From assembly GCA_016790075.1 (NCBI GenBank), contig JAEUPP010000039.1, positions 248,001 through 312,000 on the forward strand: a stretch of 64,000 nucleotides of DNA. The letters run 5' to 3'. The position numbers and the translations under genes were made by a program. A model generated the notes under the pieces. The model was not told where the DNA came from, made no database searches, and worked only from the letters and a program-made list of their open reading frames with translations. The DNA comes from Rhodanobacteraceae bacterium (GTDB taxonomy: Bacteria; Pseudomonadota; Gammaproteobacteria; Xanthomonadales; Rhodanobacteraceae). This document shows positions 56,614 through 64,000 of this stretch, one piece after another. Numbering within the stretch: the stretch's first letter is position 1; every line of letters starts with the position of its first letter.

Positions 56614-56879
56614 GTTGCGGACTCCGGGAGGCGGCGATCGCCTCGATTTCTGGCAGCCGGGACGGATCGAACGCAGATGCGGCGACCACGGCCAAGGCAG
56701 GCTGGTGGGAATCGTGAACTTCGCAGGGGACTGCTCGACGGCAATCGGCAAGCACAGGCGAAGCAGGGAAAAAACTCATCGCGACCGGATTCGCAGCGGG
56801 GCGCTCGGTGGCAGCACGCGCACGGTGCATCCGGCCGCCGCCCGGAGCCGTGGCAGCCGCGGGCGCATTGGCGGCATGA

Positions 56880-57230
56880 TCAGCCACGAGCGAAATTCCG
56901 CGCCCATTGCCCGCTCAGCACGAAGCGCGGGAAGGTGATGAATTGTTCGATGACTACGCGCCCGAGAAAATCGAGCGGACCATCGAACGGCACGGGAGCG
57001 ACCGCCTCGCGCTTGTGACCTATGCCCTGCAGGGCAAACCCAAATACGGCCACGCCAAACGCCACGACCGCTCCCAGCCACTGCGCCGCGACCAGCAGGC
57101 GCACGCCGGCCAGGGTGCCGGCAATAAAGGCCGGGACCGCAACACTATGCAGTAGCAGGTTCAGGCGGTCGCGGTGATTGTCCGCGTAACCGCGCCATTG
57201 CCATGCGATCAGCCCGCCTTCTCGTGCCAT
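56880..57230 (-). CDS. Mpo1-like (DUF962) membrane protein
   Basis: This 116-residue protein starts at MAREGGLIAWQWRGYADN (57230), ten bases after the sdhA stop. It shows the Mpo1/YGL010w pattern: 'NHRDRLNLLLHSVAVPAFI' with metal-ligand-like Asn/His, three hydrophobic helices, and 'QGIGHKREAVAPVPF' with His. The yeast homologue is a membrane dioxygenase that shortens 2-hydroxy fatty acids; bacterial roles are unknown. It lies between sdhA and sdhB, an unusual place. Confidence 0.75.
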   Translation of the reverse strand: MAREGGLIAWQWRGYADNHRDRLNLLLHSVAVPAFIAGTLAGVRLLVAAQWLGAVVAFGVAVFGFALQGIGHKREAVAPVPFDGPLDFLGRVVIEQFITFPRFVLSGQWARNFARG

Positions 57231-57240
57231 CGTCCGGACC

Positions 57241-59064
57241 TCAGTAGGTACGCGCCTTCGGCGGAACCGGCTCCACATCGCCGGTAAGCGTATACATGTG
57301 CACCGGACGGTAGTCGATCGCGGTATTGCCGCTCCCGTCAACCGTGCAGATCGTGTGCTTGAGCCAGTTCTCGTCGTCGCGCTTGCCCTCGTGACCGAGG
57401 TTGCCGGCTTCATCGTGAGTCCAGTAGTCCTCGCGTGCCTGCGCACCGCGGGATTCCTTGCGGTTTTCCGCGGAGACCATGGTAACCAGCGCCTGATCGA
57501 GCAGGTTCTGCAACTCCAGGGTTTCGATCAGGTCGGAATTCCAGATCAGCGAGCGATCGGTGACACGTACATCCTTGTAGGCGGCATGGCATTCGCGCAT
57601 GCGCTGCACGCCGCGCTTCAGGCCCGCATCGGTACGGAATACGGACGCGTCTTCCTGCATCGTGCGCTGCATGCGCAAACGCAGATCAGCGGTTGGCGTC
57701 GCGCCATTCGCATGCCGGGCGCGGTCGAGATTGGCCAGCGCCGCATCGCAGACCGAAGCCGGCAGATCCTTGTGCGGCGCACCCGGCTTGATGATTTCCG
57801 CCGCGCGATTCGCCGCCGCCCGGCCGAACACGACCAGATCGAGCAGCGAGTTCGAGCCCAGGCGATTCGCCCCATGTACCGACACACAAGCCGCCTCGCC
57901 GATCGCGAACAAGCCCGGTACCACTGCATCCGGGTTGTCGCCCACCTTGCGCACGACTTCGCCGTGGTAGTTGGTCGGAATGCCGCCCATGTTGTAGTGC
58001 ACGGTAGGAATTACCGGGATCGGCTGCTTGGTCACGTCGACGCCGGCAAAAATATGCGCGCTCTCGGCAATGCCCGGCAGTTTCTCGTTGATGACCTCAG
58101 GCCCCAGGTGCATCAGGTTCAGATGGATGTGATCGGCATTTGTGCCGACGCCGCGACCTTCGCGAATCTCTATGGTCATGGCACGGCTGACGACATCGCG
58201 CGAGGCCAGATCCTTGGCATTGGGCGCGTAGCGCTCCATGAAACGCTCGCCCTTGGAGTTCGTCAGATAACCGCCCTCGCCGCGCACGCCCTCGGTAATC
58301 AGACAACCAGCGCCGTAGATGCCTGTCGGATGGAACTGCACAAATTCCATGTCCTGCAGCGGCAACCCGGCGCGCAGCACCATGCCACCGCCATCACCGG
58401 TACAGGTATGCGCCGAGGTCGCACTGAAATAAGCGCGGCCGTAGCCACCAGTCGCCAGCACGACCGCATGGGCGCGGAACAAATGCAGCGTGCCTTCGGC
58501 CATGTCCAGCGCGATGACGCCGCGACAGACGCCTTCGGAATCCATGATCAGATCAAGCGCGAAATACTCGATGTAGAAACGCGCGTCATGTTTCAGCGAC
58601 TGCTGGTACAGCGTATGCAGAATGGCGTGGCCGGTACGGTCGGCAGCCGCACAAGTGCGCTGTGCCGTGCCCTTGCCATAATGAGTTGTCATACCACCGA
58701 ACGGACGCTGGTAGATCTTGCCATCTTCGGTACGCGAGAACGGCACACCGTAGTGCTCCAGTTCAATGACGGCCGGAATGGCCTCGCGGCACATGTATTC
58801 GATCGCGTCCTGATCGCCCAGCCAATCGGACCCCTTGATGGTGTCGTAGAAGTGGAAGCGCCAGTCGTCTTCGCCCATGTTGCCCAGCGCAGCCGACATA
58901 CCGCCCTGCGCCGCCACCGTATGCGAACGCGTCGGGAACACCTTCGTCAGGCAGGCCGTGTTGAGGCCCTTGGCCGCCATACCGAAGGTGGCGCGCAGGC
59001 CGGCACCGCCGGCGCCCACGACGACGACATCGTACTTATGCTGCTGAATCTTGTAACTTGACAT
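57241..59064 (-). CDS. sdhA: Succinate dehydrogenase flavoprotein subunit
   Basis: This 607-residue subunit oxidises succinate to fumarate. Start [20 protein letters not shown] (59064). Visible features are the FAD dinucleotide-binding GAGGAGL, the covalent-FAD His in [18 protein letters not shown], the capping-domain region, and the active-site Arg/His around '[20 protein letters not shown]' and '[18 protein letters not shown]'. Four bases separate it from sdhD. Flavinylation depends on SdhE, encoded in the same operon. Confidence 0.97.
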   Translation of the reverse strand: MSSYKIQQHKYDVVVVGAGGAGLRATFGMAAKGLNTACLTKVFPTRSHTVAAQGGMSAALGNMGEDDWRFHFYDTIKGSDWLGDQDAIEYMCREAIPAVIELEHYGVPFSRTEDGKIYQRPFGGMTTHYGKGTAQRTCAAADRTGHAILHTLYQQSLKHDARFYIEYFALDLIMDSEGVCRGVIALDMAEGTLHLFRAHAVVLATGGYGRAYFSATSAHTCTGDGGGMVLRAGLPLQDMEFVQFHPTGIYGAGCLITEGVRGEGGYLTNSKGERFMERYAPNAKDLASRDVVSRAMTIEIREGRGVGTNADHIHLNLMHLGPEVINEKLPGIAESAHIFAGVDVTKQPIPVIPTVHYNMGGIPTNYHGEVVRKVGDNPDAVVPGLFAIGEAACVSVHGANRLGSNSLLDLVVFGRAAANRAAEIIKPGAPHKDLPASVCDAALANLDRARHANGATPTADLRLRMQRTMQEDASVFRTDAGLKRGVQRMRECHAAYKDVRVTDRSLIWNSDLIETLELQNLLDQALVTMVSAENRKESRGAQAREDYWTHDEAGNLGHEGKRDDENWLKHTICTVDGSGNTAIDYRPVHMYTLTGDVEPVPPKARTY

Positions 59065-59068
59065 GTGC

Positions 59069-59452
59069 TCAGCTTCCGAGAGCGATGCGAACGACGGCGA
59101 GGATGCTGGCCAGTGCACCGAGCACGCAGAGGAATTTCACCGCGAGCTGGGACGCGATCTCCAGGCCGGGTGTGTGGACATAGTCTTCGATCACGACTTG
59201 CAGACCGAGCTGCGCGTGCCAGAACACACTGCCCACGAACGCGACCATGAGCACAGCGTGCAGTGGCTGCGCGATCAACGCCCGCGCTCCGGCGTAGTCG
59301 AGGTGCACGAGGCTCAACGCGAGCCAGACGAACCAGCAAGACAGCGGCACCAGGGCGACGGCCGTAATGCGCTGCACGATGAAATGCCGCGTGCCGCTCC
59401 GGGCCGAACCGAGTCCGCGGACTGTCTTGAGCGGAGTGCGTAGACGGCTCAT
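59069..59452 (-). CDS. sdhD: Succinate dehydrogenase membrane anchor subunit SdhD
   Basis: This 127-residue protein from [20 protein letters not shown] (59452) has three membrane helices and the conserved '[19 protein letters not shown]', whose His and Asp/Tyr lie near haem b and the quinone site. The start overlaps the sdhC stop (ATGA). Confidence 0.93.
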   Translation of the reverse strand: MSRLRTPLKTVRGLGSARSGTRHFIVQRITAVALVPLSCWFVWLALSLVHLDYAGARALIAQPLHAVLMVAFVGSVFWHAQLGLQVVIEDYVHTPGLEIASQLAVKFLCVLGALASILAVVRIALGS

Positions 59453-59844
59453 AGCCCACCTCGCTGCAGCAGTACGCAAATCCAGACCAGCGCCGTGAGC
59501 ACGAACGAACCCAGGACGGCGACCCAGCCGGTCATGACAAAGGTCCTGATCTCGAAGCCCGCGGCCGTGTCCTCAAGCAGATGGCGTAATCCATTGAGCA
59601 GGTGATACGCCAGCGACCATGTCCACCCCAGCAGCAGCAGCTGTCCGGGCATGGAAGCGCAACAGCGCTGTACCTTTGCATACACTTCCGGCCCGCCGGC
59701 CAGGGCGACCAGCAGGCAGACCAGCAACACGGTGCCGCCAGCCAGTGCTACGCCAGCAGCGCGGTGCAGAATCGAAGACACCATTTGGATCTGCCAGCGG
59801 TAGATCTGCAGGTGCGGTGACTTGGGTCTTGCCGCTTGAGGCAT
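59449..59844 (-). CDS. sdhC: Succinate dehydrogenase cytochrome b556 subunit SdhC
   Basis: This anchor subunit of about 131 residues starts at MPQAARPKSPHLQIYRWQIQ (59844; a Met three codons earlier is equally possible). It has the SdhC signature 'VSSILHRAAGVALAGG' (Ser/Arg at the quinone site) and the haem-ligand region 'LAYHLLNGLRHLLEDT'. Three membrane helices are visible. First structural gene of the sdhCDAB order, transcribed after the small SDHAF4-like gene. Confidence 0.94.
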   Translation of the reverse strand: MPQAARPKSPHLQIYRWQIQMVSSILHRAAGVALAGGTVLLVCLLVALAGGPEVYAKVQRCCASMPGQLLLLGWTWSLAYHLLNGLRHLLEDTAAGFEIRTFVMTGWVAVLGSFVLTALVWICVLLQRGGL

Positions 59845-59933
59845 GGTCGCCATCCTTTACGCCAACCGGGGTTCCGATCCGGCGTTGCCACGATCTGCGT
59901 GCGCACTGCGGCGTTCAGCCCGCCTGCACCCGC

Positions 59934-60104
59934 TCAGAAATCGATGCAACGGCCATTCTTCTCCCAGTCGCCGTAGCGGGTAGGCTCCGGCCCCTGGCGG
60001 CCGCCAATTTCGCGCGGACGCGATGGGGCGTCCGCCGGTGCTGGAGCCTTGGACTCGGGCACGGCGCAATCGGGCGGAACTGGCTGGGAAGTGGATTCGG
60101 GCAT
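59934..60104 (-). CDS. SDHAF4-like (DUF1674) succinate dehydrogenase assembly factor
   Basis: A 56-codon frame from the ATG at 60104 encodes a Pro/Ala-rich N-terminus and the DUF1674 block REIGGRQGPEPTRYGD followed by WEKNGRCIDF at the C-terminus. The 'GPEPTRYGDWE' motif is characteristic of SDHAF4, which protects and helps flavinylate free SdhA in mitochondria and alphaproteobacteria. It precedes sdhC by 81 bases, first in the sdh operon, which fits that role. It is too short for most gene finders. Confidence 0.88.
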   Translation of the reverse strand: MPESTSQPVPPDCAVPESKAPAPADAPSRPREIGGRQGPEPTRYGDWEKNGRCIDF

Positions 60105-60301
60105 AGGTCTTGAAGCGGCGCGAAGGTTAACCCCCGGCCGCTACGCCTGACAACCCTTGCGCGGCGCACAACACCGCCCCTCTGCGCCATCTGGCCGAGT
60201 AGAGTGGGCAGCCGGCCCTGTCAGATCGCGCAGCTTGCCAGAGGCGATGAGGGTCCGGTCCGATTTGCGATACTCGCGGCTCCACACCCTGGGGTATCCC
60301 C

Positions 60302-61099
60302 GTGCTACCGTCCGCACCGACCGAACTCATAGAACTTTCCGGCCCCGACGCGGCTGCGTTCGCTCAGGCTCAATTCTGTAACGACGTCGAGCCTCTGCGG
60401 ACAGGCGACAGTCAGCTCAATGCCTGGTTGACCCCTCAGGGGCGAGTGCGCCGCCTGTTTCATTTGATTCGCGCCGATGACAGGCGTTATCTGCTGCTCT
60501 TGCGCGGCGGCAGTGCGGCTGCCGTGCTGCCGCCGCTGCGCATGTTCGTACTGCGCCTCAAGGTCGACATTCGGCAACTGAACGGCTGGCATTGGGCCGA
60601 GGCCGCAGCCGGATCGCTACAGCCCGGTGACTTCAACGCAGCACTGCCCGACAGCCGTCAGCTGATCCTTCGCCAGGGCAGCCCCGTCGACGGCCTGCCA
60701 TTCGCCGAGACACTGGCGCGCGACATCGATGCCGGCCTGCCCTGGCTACCCGATCATGCGCTCGAACAGATACTGCCGTCGTGGCTGACGTTTGCACGAC
60801 TCGGCGCGATCAGCCATACCAAGGGCTGTTACCCAGGGCAGGAAATCGTGGCTCGCCTGCACTTTCGTGGCGGTGGCGACAAACGCGTGCCAGTCCGCTT
60901 GTCGGCACCGTCAGCACTGATCGGCGCGACCGAATTGCGCGATGGCGGCAGCGAGGCCGGGCTTCTGTTGCAATGGGTGCCCGCAGCGGAAGGCGGCAGC
61001 CGCGCGCTCGCCGTCGTACGACGCGAATCAGCCGAAAGCGGAATGCAGCTGCAGGCCGCAGAACACCAGCTCAGTGTCCTTGCGTCAGCTTGGACCTGA
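60302..61099 (+). CDS. ygfZ: YgfZ/GcvT-fold folate-binding protein
   Basis: This 265-residue protein starts at a GTG (MLPSAPTELIELSGPDAAAF). It has the YgfZ signature KGCYPGQEIVAR, whose Cys is essential in E. coli YgfZ, and 'TPQGRVRRLFHLI' upstream. YgfZ uses folate to maintain certain iron-sulfur enzymes such as MiaB, and complex II centres may benefit. In E. coli ygfZ is divergent from sdhE-ygfX; here it is also divergent, but the whole sdh operon lies between. Confidence 0.93.
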   Translation: MLPSAPTELIELSGPDAAAFAQAQFCNDVEPLRTGDSQLNAWLTPQGRVRRLFHLIRADDRRYLLLLRGGSAAAVLPPLRMFVLRLKVDIRQLNGWHWAEAAAGSLQPGDFNAALPDSRQLILRQGSPVDGLPFAETLARDIDAGLPWLPDHALEQILPSWLTFARLGAISHTKGCYPGQEIVARLHFRGGGDKRVPVRLSAPSALIGATELRDGGSEAGLLLQWVPAAEGGSRALAVVRRESAESGMQLQAAEHQLSVLASAWT

Positions 61100-61190
61100 T
61101 CCGAATGAATCAACAATTCACCTGAAGCCCTGCGGCAAAACTCACATATACTCAGGCTATTCAGGCATCAGGTTTATCAGGAGGTCGGCC

Positions 61191-62009
61191 ATGCCCCAGC
61201 ATCGACAAGCCAGCAGGAAGCGTATGCTCCGCGGCGTGATCTGTGCTCTCGGCCTCGCGGCAGCTCCGGCCTGGGCTGACTACAGCTTCGTGGTGGAACC
61301 TATCTACAGCCCGCAGAAGGCCAGCGAAGTTTACAAACCGCTGATCGACTATCTCAGCAAGGCGACCGGCGAAAAATTCACCTTGGTTGCACCGCGAAAC
61401 TATCACTTCTATTGGCGCGACCTGCGCGCAAACGAGAAGTACGACTTTGCGCTGGACGAGGCTCACCTCGCCGACTACCGCAAATCCCGATTCCAATTCG
61501 TACCCCTGGTGCGCACTGCAGAAAGCCAAAGTTATACCCTGGTCACAAATGTCGACCTGCAGGGAAAAAATCTCGACGCGCTCATTGGTCGCAAGATTGT
61601 CTGCATGGGGGCGCCTAGCCTCGGTTATGCGCTACTGCTCGGTTTCTATCCAAACCCAATACAGCAGCCGAATATCGAGTCCTCAGCTGCTTCCTGGCGC
61701 GACGCGGTGGAAGCGGTATTCGCGGGCGAAGCCGAGGCAGCCATGGTGCCAACCTGGCTCAAGGACCAGTACCCGAACCTGACGCCGGTGAAGACTTCGG
61801 CAGAATTTGCCGGCGCCGCCGTATCGGCCGCTCCCGGCGTGCCGGAGGCCACACGAACCAAGGTTGCGCAAGCCCTGCTGAAGCTGGATCAGGATCCGGC
61901 GCTGTCTAACCTGTTGCTGGAGCTTGGCATCAGCAAGTTTGTCGCCGCGAGCCCCGATGACTACAAGGGTGCCGAAGCCATGCTCAAGGGTTTTTACGGT
62001 TACGAATAA
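61191..62009 (+). CDS. PhnD-like phosphate/phosphonate-type binding protein
   Basis: This 272-residue protein starts at ATG 61191 behind a strong AGGAGG site. The signal peptide ends near PAWA (residue 29). The mature protein is a periplasmic-binding-protein fold of the PhnD type: 'VVEPIYSPQKASEVYKPLID', 'LSKATGEKFTLVAPRNY', then 'DFALDEAHLADYR' and 'AEAAMVPTWLKDQYP'. No transporter permease or ATPase genes follow, so it may feed a remote transporter or act as a sensor ligand-binding protein. Confidence 0.88.
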   Translation: MPQHRQASRKRMLRGVICALGLAAAPAWADYSFVVEPIYSPQKASEVYKPLIDYLSKATGEKFTLVAPRNYHFYWRDLRANEKYDFALDEAHLADYRKSRFQFVPLVRTAESQSYTLVTNVDLQGKNLDALIGRKIVCMGAPSLGYALLLGFYPNPIQQPNIESSAASWRDAVEAVFAGEAEAAMVPTWLKDQYPNLTPVKTSAEFAGAAVSAAPGVPEATRTKVAQALLKLDQDPALSNLLLELGISKFVAASPDDYKGAEAMLKGFYGYE

Positions 62010-62132
62010 GCCAAGGCCGCAACCGCCAGAACATTGCAGCGAAAGATAAAACGCGCATTTGTACATTGCCGTGCCACACAAAACGCAACCTGAACCGAAT
62101 GTTAGCCCCGCGTTAACAGCGGCTTCCTGCGT

Positions 62133-62161
62133 TTGACAGCTCCGCTTTTGCCCGTTAGGGT
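62133..62161 (+). promoter_or_regulatory. Sigma70-type promoter for the SleB-like gene leader
   Basis: A perfect -35 box TTGACA (62133-62138) is followed by 17 bases and a -10 TAGGGT (62156-62161). Transcription would start near 62168, about 335 bases before the coding start. It fits the structured leader that follows. Confidence 0.6.
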
Positions 62162-62167
62162 GCGCCT

Positions 62168-62490
62168 CACCAAATCCTAGCGGGTCGCCATTCCCGCACT
62201 CAGAACCGGGTCGAAAGACCCAGCAACCAGATCTCGCGAAGCGTAAGTATTCGGATCGCGAGGTTGTTGGTGGCCGGAGTTTGACTTTACGGCCACCCTG
62301 GTTAGGTGCTTTCGCCCGGAAGGCGGAGGCTAGATAAACCGGTCGTCAGCCCGCGCAGGCCCTGAACGGGGCGAGTAATAGCGCCCGGCCCGGCCACGCC
62401 GCATAACCCAGAAGGCGCGGCGCAACCGACATTCCGGAACCCAAAACGCCAGCGTCGCCCAGACCTGTCGCGCCCAAGGACCGTGTGCAC
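62168..62490 (+). ncRNA. Long structured leader (candidate riboswitch or sRNA)
   Basis: Between the promoter and the coding start the sequence forms at least five consecutive hairpins: GCGGG/CCCGC (62179-62197), GGGTC-GAAA-GACCC (62208-62221), CTCGCGA/TCGCGAG (62232-62262), TGGCCG/CGGCCA (62270-62296) and CGCC-CGGAA-GGCG (about 62313-62325). The GAAA tetraloop suggests tertiary docking, as in riboswitch aptamers. I compared it mentally with c-di-GMP-I, ydaO, cobalamin and other known motifs and found no match. It could be a riboswitch controlling the downstream hydrolase or a separate sRNA. Confidence 0.5.
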
Positions 62491-62502
62491 GGAGGTATGA
62501 GA

Positions 62503-62940
62503 ATGAAGCTGGGCCTGCTGCTCTGGATGACTTCGGTCATGCCGCAACCTATCGCCGATCAGACCTGTCTGGCGGCAACCGTTTATCTTGAGGCCCGCGG
62601 CGAATCGATTCGCGGCCAGATGGCCGTCGCCGAGGTCGGCTTGCACCGACTGGATGACGGCCGCTGGGGCAAGAGCCTGTGTGAGGTGCTAAAGGCGCCA
62701 CGTCAATTCGCATTGTCCATTACTAGCAAAAATTACGAAATTGACAATATGGAAGCGTGGACAAAAGCATGGCTTGTCGCCAGCACCACGCGTAACGCAT
62801 GGCTGCTTCCCGAGAACCTGCGCGTGCGCGTCGTACCGGGCGCAAGTCACTTCGTCGCCAATTACGCCGAGCCGCAAAGCTGGGCGCTCGGTCGCCCGGT
62901 CGCAATCATCGGCCCGCATCGCTTCTACTCGCTGAACTGA
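62503..62940 (+). CDS. SleB-type cell wall hydrolase
   Basis: This 145-residue protein starts at ATG 62503, with GGAGG seven bases upstream; a nearer ATG at 62497 would leave only one base of spacing. The short hydrophobic N-terminus may be a signal. The Hydrolase_2/SleB domain has 'CLAATVYLEARGESIRGQMA' (catalytic Glu), 'LCEVLKAPRQFAL' and the terminal 'GPHRFYSL'. Such enzymes cleave glycan strands (lytic transglycosylase type). It may be controlled by the leader RNA. Confidence 0.88.
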   Translation: MKLGLLLWMTSVMPQPIADQTCLAATVYLEARGESIRGQMAVAEVGLHRLDDGRWGKSLCEVLKAPRQFALSITSKNYEIDNMEAWTKAWLVASTTRNAWLLPENLRVRVVPGASHFVANYAEPQSWALGRPVAIIGPHRFYSLN

Positions 62941-63209
62941 TCAATCCCGCGTCACCTCAGCGCAGCAGCCCCCTGCACTGGGGAATCCAACACTACCTTA
63001 CGAGCGATCCTGCGCAAAAACGGCTTTGCCAGCTCCGCATGAAGTCAGGTGGCTGAGCATGACGCCCCTCCTAGTGCGCTCGCACAACCTGTCGCGTTTG
63101 CTACCATCAGGCCTTGCGGCATGACCATGACCGCAGCGCCGGCCTTGCGCTGCTGCGGTCGCGCGCTTGAGTCAAACAACGACATGTTTTCGCGGCAGGC
63201 AGAGGGCTG

Positions 63210-64000
63210 ATGGAATCGCTATACCGGCGCGTGCGCGAGCTTGATCCCAGGGCCGCCGCTGACGCCCTGCACGACGAAAACGACAGCACCGTAGCCGCCG
63301 TACTGGCGCAGCTGAATCCCGGGCAGGCGGTCGAGATCCTGGAAGAATTCCCGCCAACACGGCGCGAGCGCATTGCCGCCGCCAACAGCGCGGGCGAACA
63401 GTGGCTGGAGGATGTAGCCTGGCCCGAGTCCAGCGTGGGCCGGCTCATGGAAAAACCCAGCGCCGTATTCTCACCGGGCACACGTATCCATGAAGCGATC
63501 GAGGTACTGCGCGAAGCGGTCAAGCAGACCCTGATCACCTATCTGTACGTACTCGATCGCGAAGACCGGCTCGTTGGCGTAGTCGCATTCCGCGAACTGC
63601 TGTTTGCCAATCCGCAGGACACGCTGGCCGAAGTAATGATCCACTCACCATTTGCATTGCGCGGCGATATGGACCTCATCGACGCGATGCATGCCGTGGT
63701 CACACGGCACTACCCGGTTTACCCGGTCTGCGATACCGAAGGTCACCTGATCGGCGTGGTACGCGGCTCGGTACTGTTTGAACAGCAGGCCTTCGAGATC
63801 AGCGCGCAGGCCGGCGCGATGGTCGGCGTCGAGAAAGAAGAGCGCGCCGCAACACCATGGCTGCGTGCGTTGCGATTCCGCCATCCCTGGTTGCAGCTCA
63901 ATCTGCTCACCGCCTTCATTGCCGCTGCGACCGTTGGCCTGTTTCAGGACACGGTCAATCGCATCGTGCTGCTTGCGATCTTCATTCCGGTACTGTCGGG
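63210..64000 (+). CDS. mgtE: Magnesium transporter MgtE (partial)
   Basis: Only the N-terminal 263 residues are inside the window. They contain the MgtE N domain (helical, residues 1-75; 'VAAVLAQLNPGQAVEILEEF'), two CBS domains ('GRLMEKPSAVFSPG' and 'EVMIHSPFALRGDMDL') and the start of the membrane domain ('FRHPWLQLNLLTAFIAAATV'). MgtE is a Mg2+-gated channel whose cytoplasmic N/CBS part senses magnesium. The ATG at 63210 shares bases with the TGA of an upstream 29-codon frame starting at 63121 (TGATG). Confidence 0.93.
   Translation, partial: MESLYRRVRELDPRAAADALHDENDSTVAAVLAQLNPGQAVEILEEFPPTRRERIAAANSAGEQWLEDVAWPESSVGRLMEKPSAVFSPGTRIHEAIEVLREAVKQTLITYLYVLDREDRLVGVVAFRELLFANPQDTLAEVMIHSPFALRGDMDLIDAMHAVVTRHYPVYPVCDTEGHLIGVVRGSVLFEQQAFEISAQAGAMVGVEKEERAATPWLRALRFRHPWLQLNLLTAFIAAATVGLFQDTVNRIVLLAIFIPVLS

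Noticed and set aside
56614-56879. A possible gene between the Mpo1-like gene and sdhB (93-codon frame)
   Set aside because: Ala/Arg-rich low-complexity translation without a ribosome-binding site or motif. Probably noncoding.
57298-59061. A 587-codon plus-strand frame
   Set aside because: Antisense to sdhA; no family motif.
62168-62340. c-di-GMP-I or ydaO riboswitch
   Set aside because: A GAAA-capped hairpin and nearby GCA-rich segments recall c-di-GMP-I, but the conserved GACGCAAAGCC-like core is absent. The ydaO core is also absent.

Overview
The window looks like chromosomal DNA from a high-GC gammaproteobacterium, most likely of the Xanthomonadales/Lysobacterales (Rhodanobacteraceae or Dokdonella-like). 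The reasons are the GC-rich third codon positions, the uvrC-pgsA-tRNA Gly/Cys/Leu block (E. coli has the same order), the sdhCDAB-sdhE-ygfX-lolCD block, and secreted proteins that end in an '[IL]F-x3-F-[DE]' tail. I recall such tails from that group but could not check this. No phage, plasmid backbone, IS transposase or CRISPR array is visible. About 60 protein genes and four tRNA genes can be supported.

Layout. 1-3.1 kb: a two-gene minus-strand operon of STAND/AAA-like ATPases, one running off the left edge and one with a helix-turn-helix and a degenerate P-loop. 3.3-6.5 kb: two paralogous secreted cupredoxins flanking a TonB-dependent receptor. 6.8-9.2 kb: chromate-efflux genes (chrA, and a 5'-truncated chrB) bounded by a palindromic repeat on one side and an ornithine cyclodeaminase remnant on the other. 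9.2-12 kb: glutathione peroxidase, SlyD, DctA and a cold-shock protein. 12.3-19.9 kb: a TIGR04222-like membrane protein, tRNA-Leu/Gly/Cys/Gly, pgsA, uvrC, a thioredoxin-NHL protein, a low-MW phosphatase and kdsB. 20-28.7 kb: an unrecognised protein, an NTF2-like protein, dbpA, a wax-ester synthase, a cation/proton antiporter broken by an in-frame TAG, and photolyase. 28.9-39.3 kb: alpha-2-macroglobulin plus pbpC, a HAD protein, and feoA-feoB with a Cys-rich membrane protein. 39.4-44.3 kb: a partial leucine-degradation (liu) operon with a translationally coupled lipoprotein. 44.4-52.6 kb: the second palindromic repeat, a cell-wall-hydrolase-like protein, a KGG stress protein, a stand-alone MurE-like ligase, a LysR regulator, a DUF1428 pseudogene and a secreted pectinacetylesterase-like hydrolase. 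52.7-60.1 kb: lolD, lolC/E, ygfX, sdhE, a membrane protein, sdhB, an Mpo1-like protein, sdhA, sdhD, sdhC and an SDHAF4-like assembly factor. 60.3-64 kb: ygfZ, a PhnD-like binding protein, a SleB-type hydrolase behind a long structured leader, and the start of mgtE.

How the genes work together. The sdh block is an extended respiratory operon with complex II subunits, two assembly factors (SdhE for flavinylation, the SDHAF4-like protein for SdhA) and lipoprotein sorting (Lol) at its distal end. The liu genes cover the 3-methylcrotonyl-CoA to acetoacetate half of leucine catabolism but lack the acyl-CoA dehydrogenase and the carboxyltransferase subunit here. Metal handling recurs: cupredoxins, a TonB receptor, Feo, chromate efflux, MgtE. 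Several loci are decaying or remodelled: chrB, the ornithine cyclodeaminase remnant, the antiporter and DUF1428.
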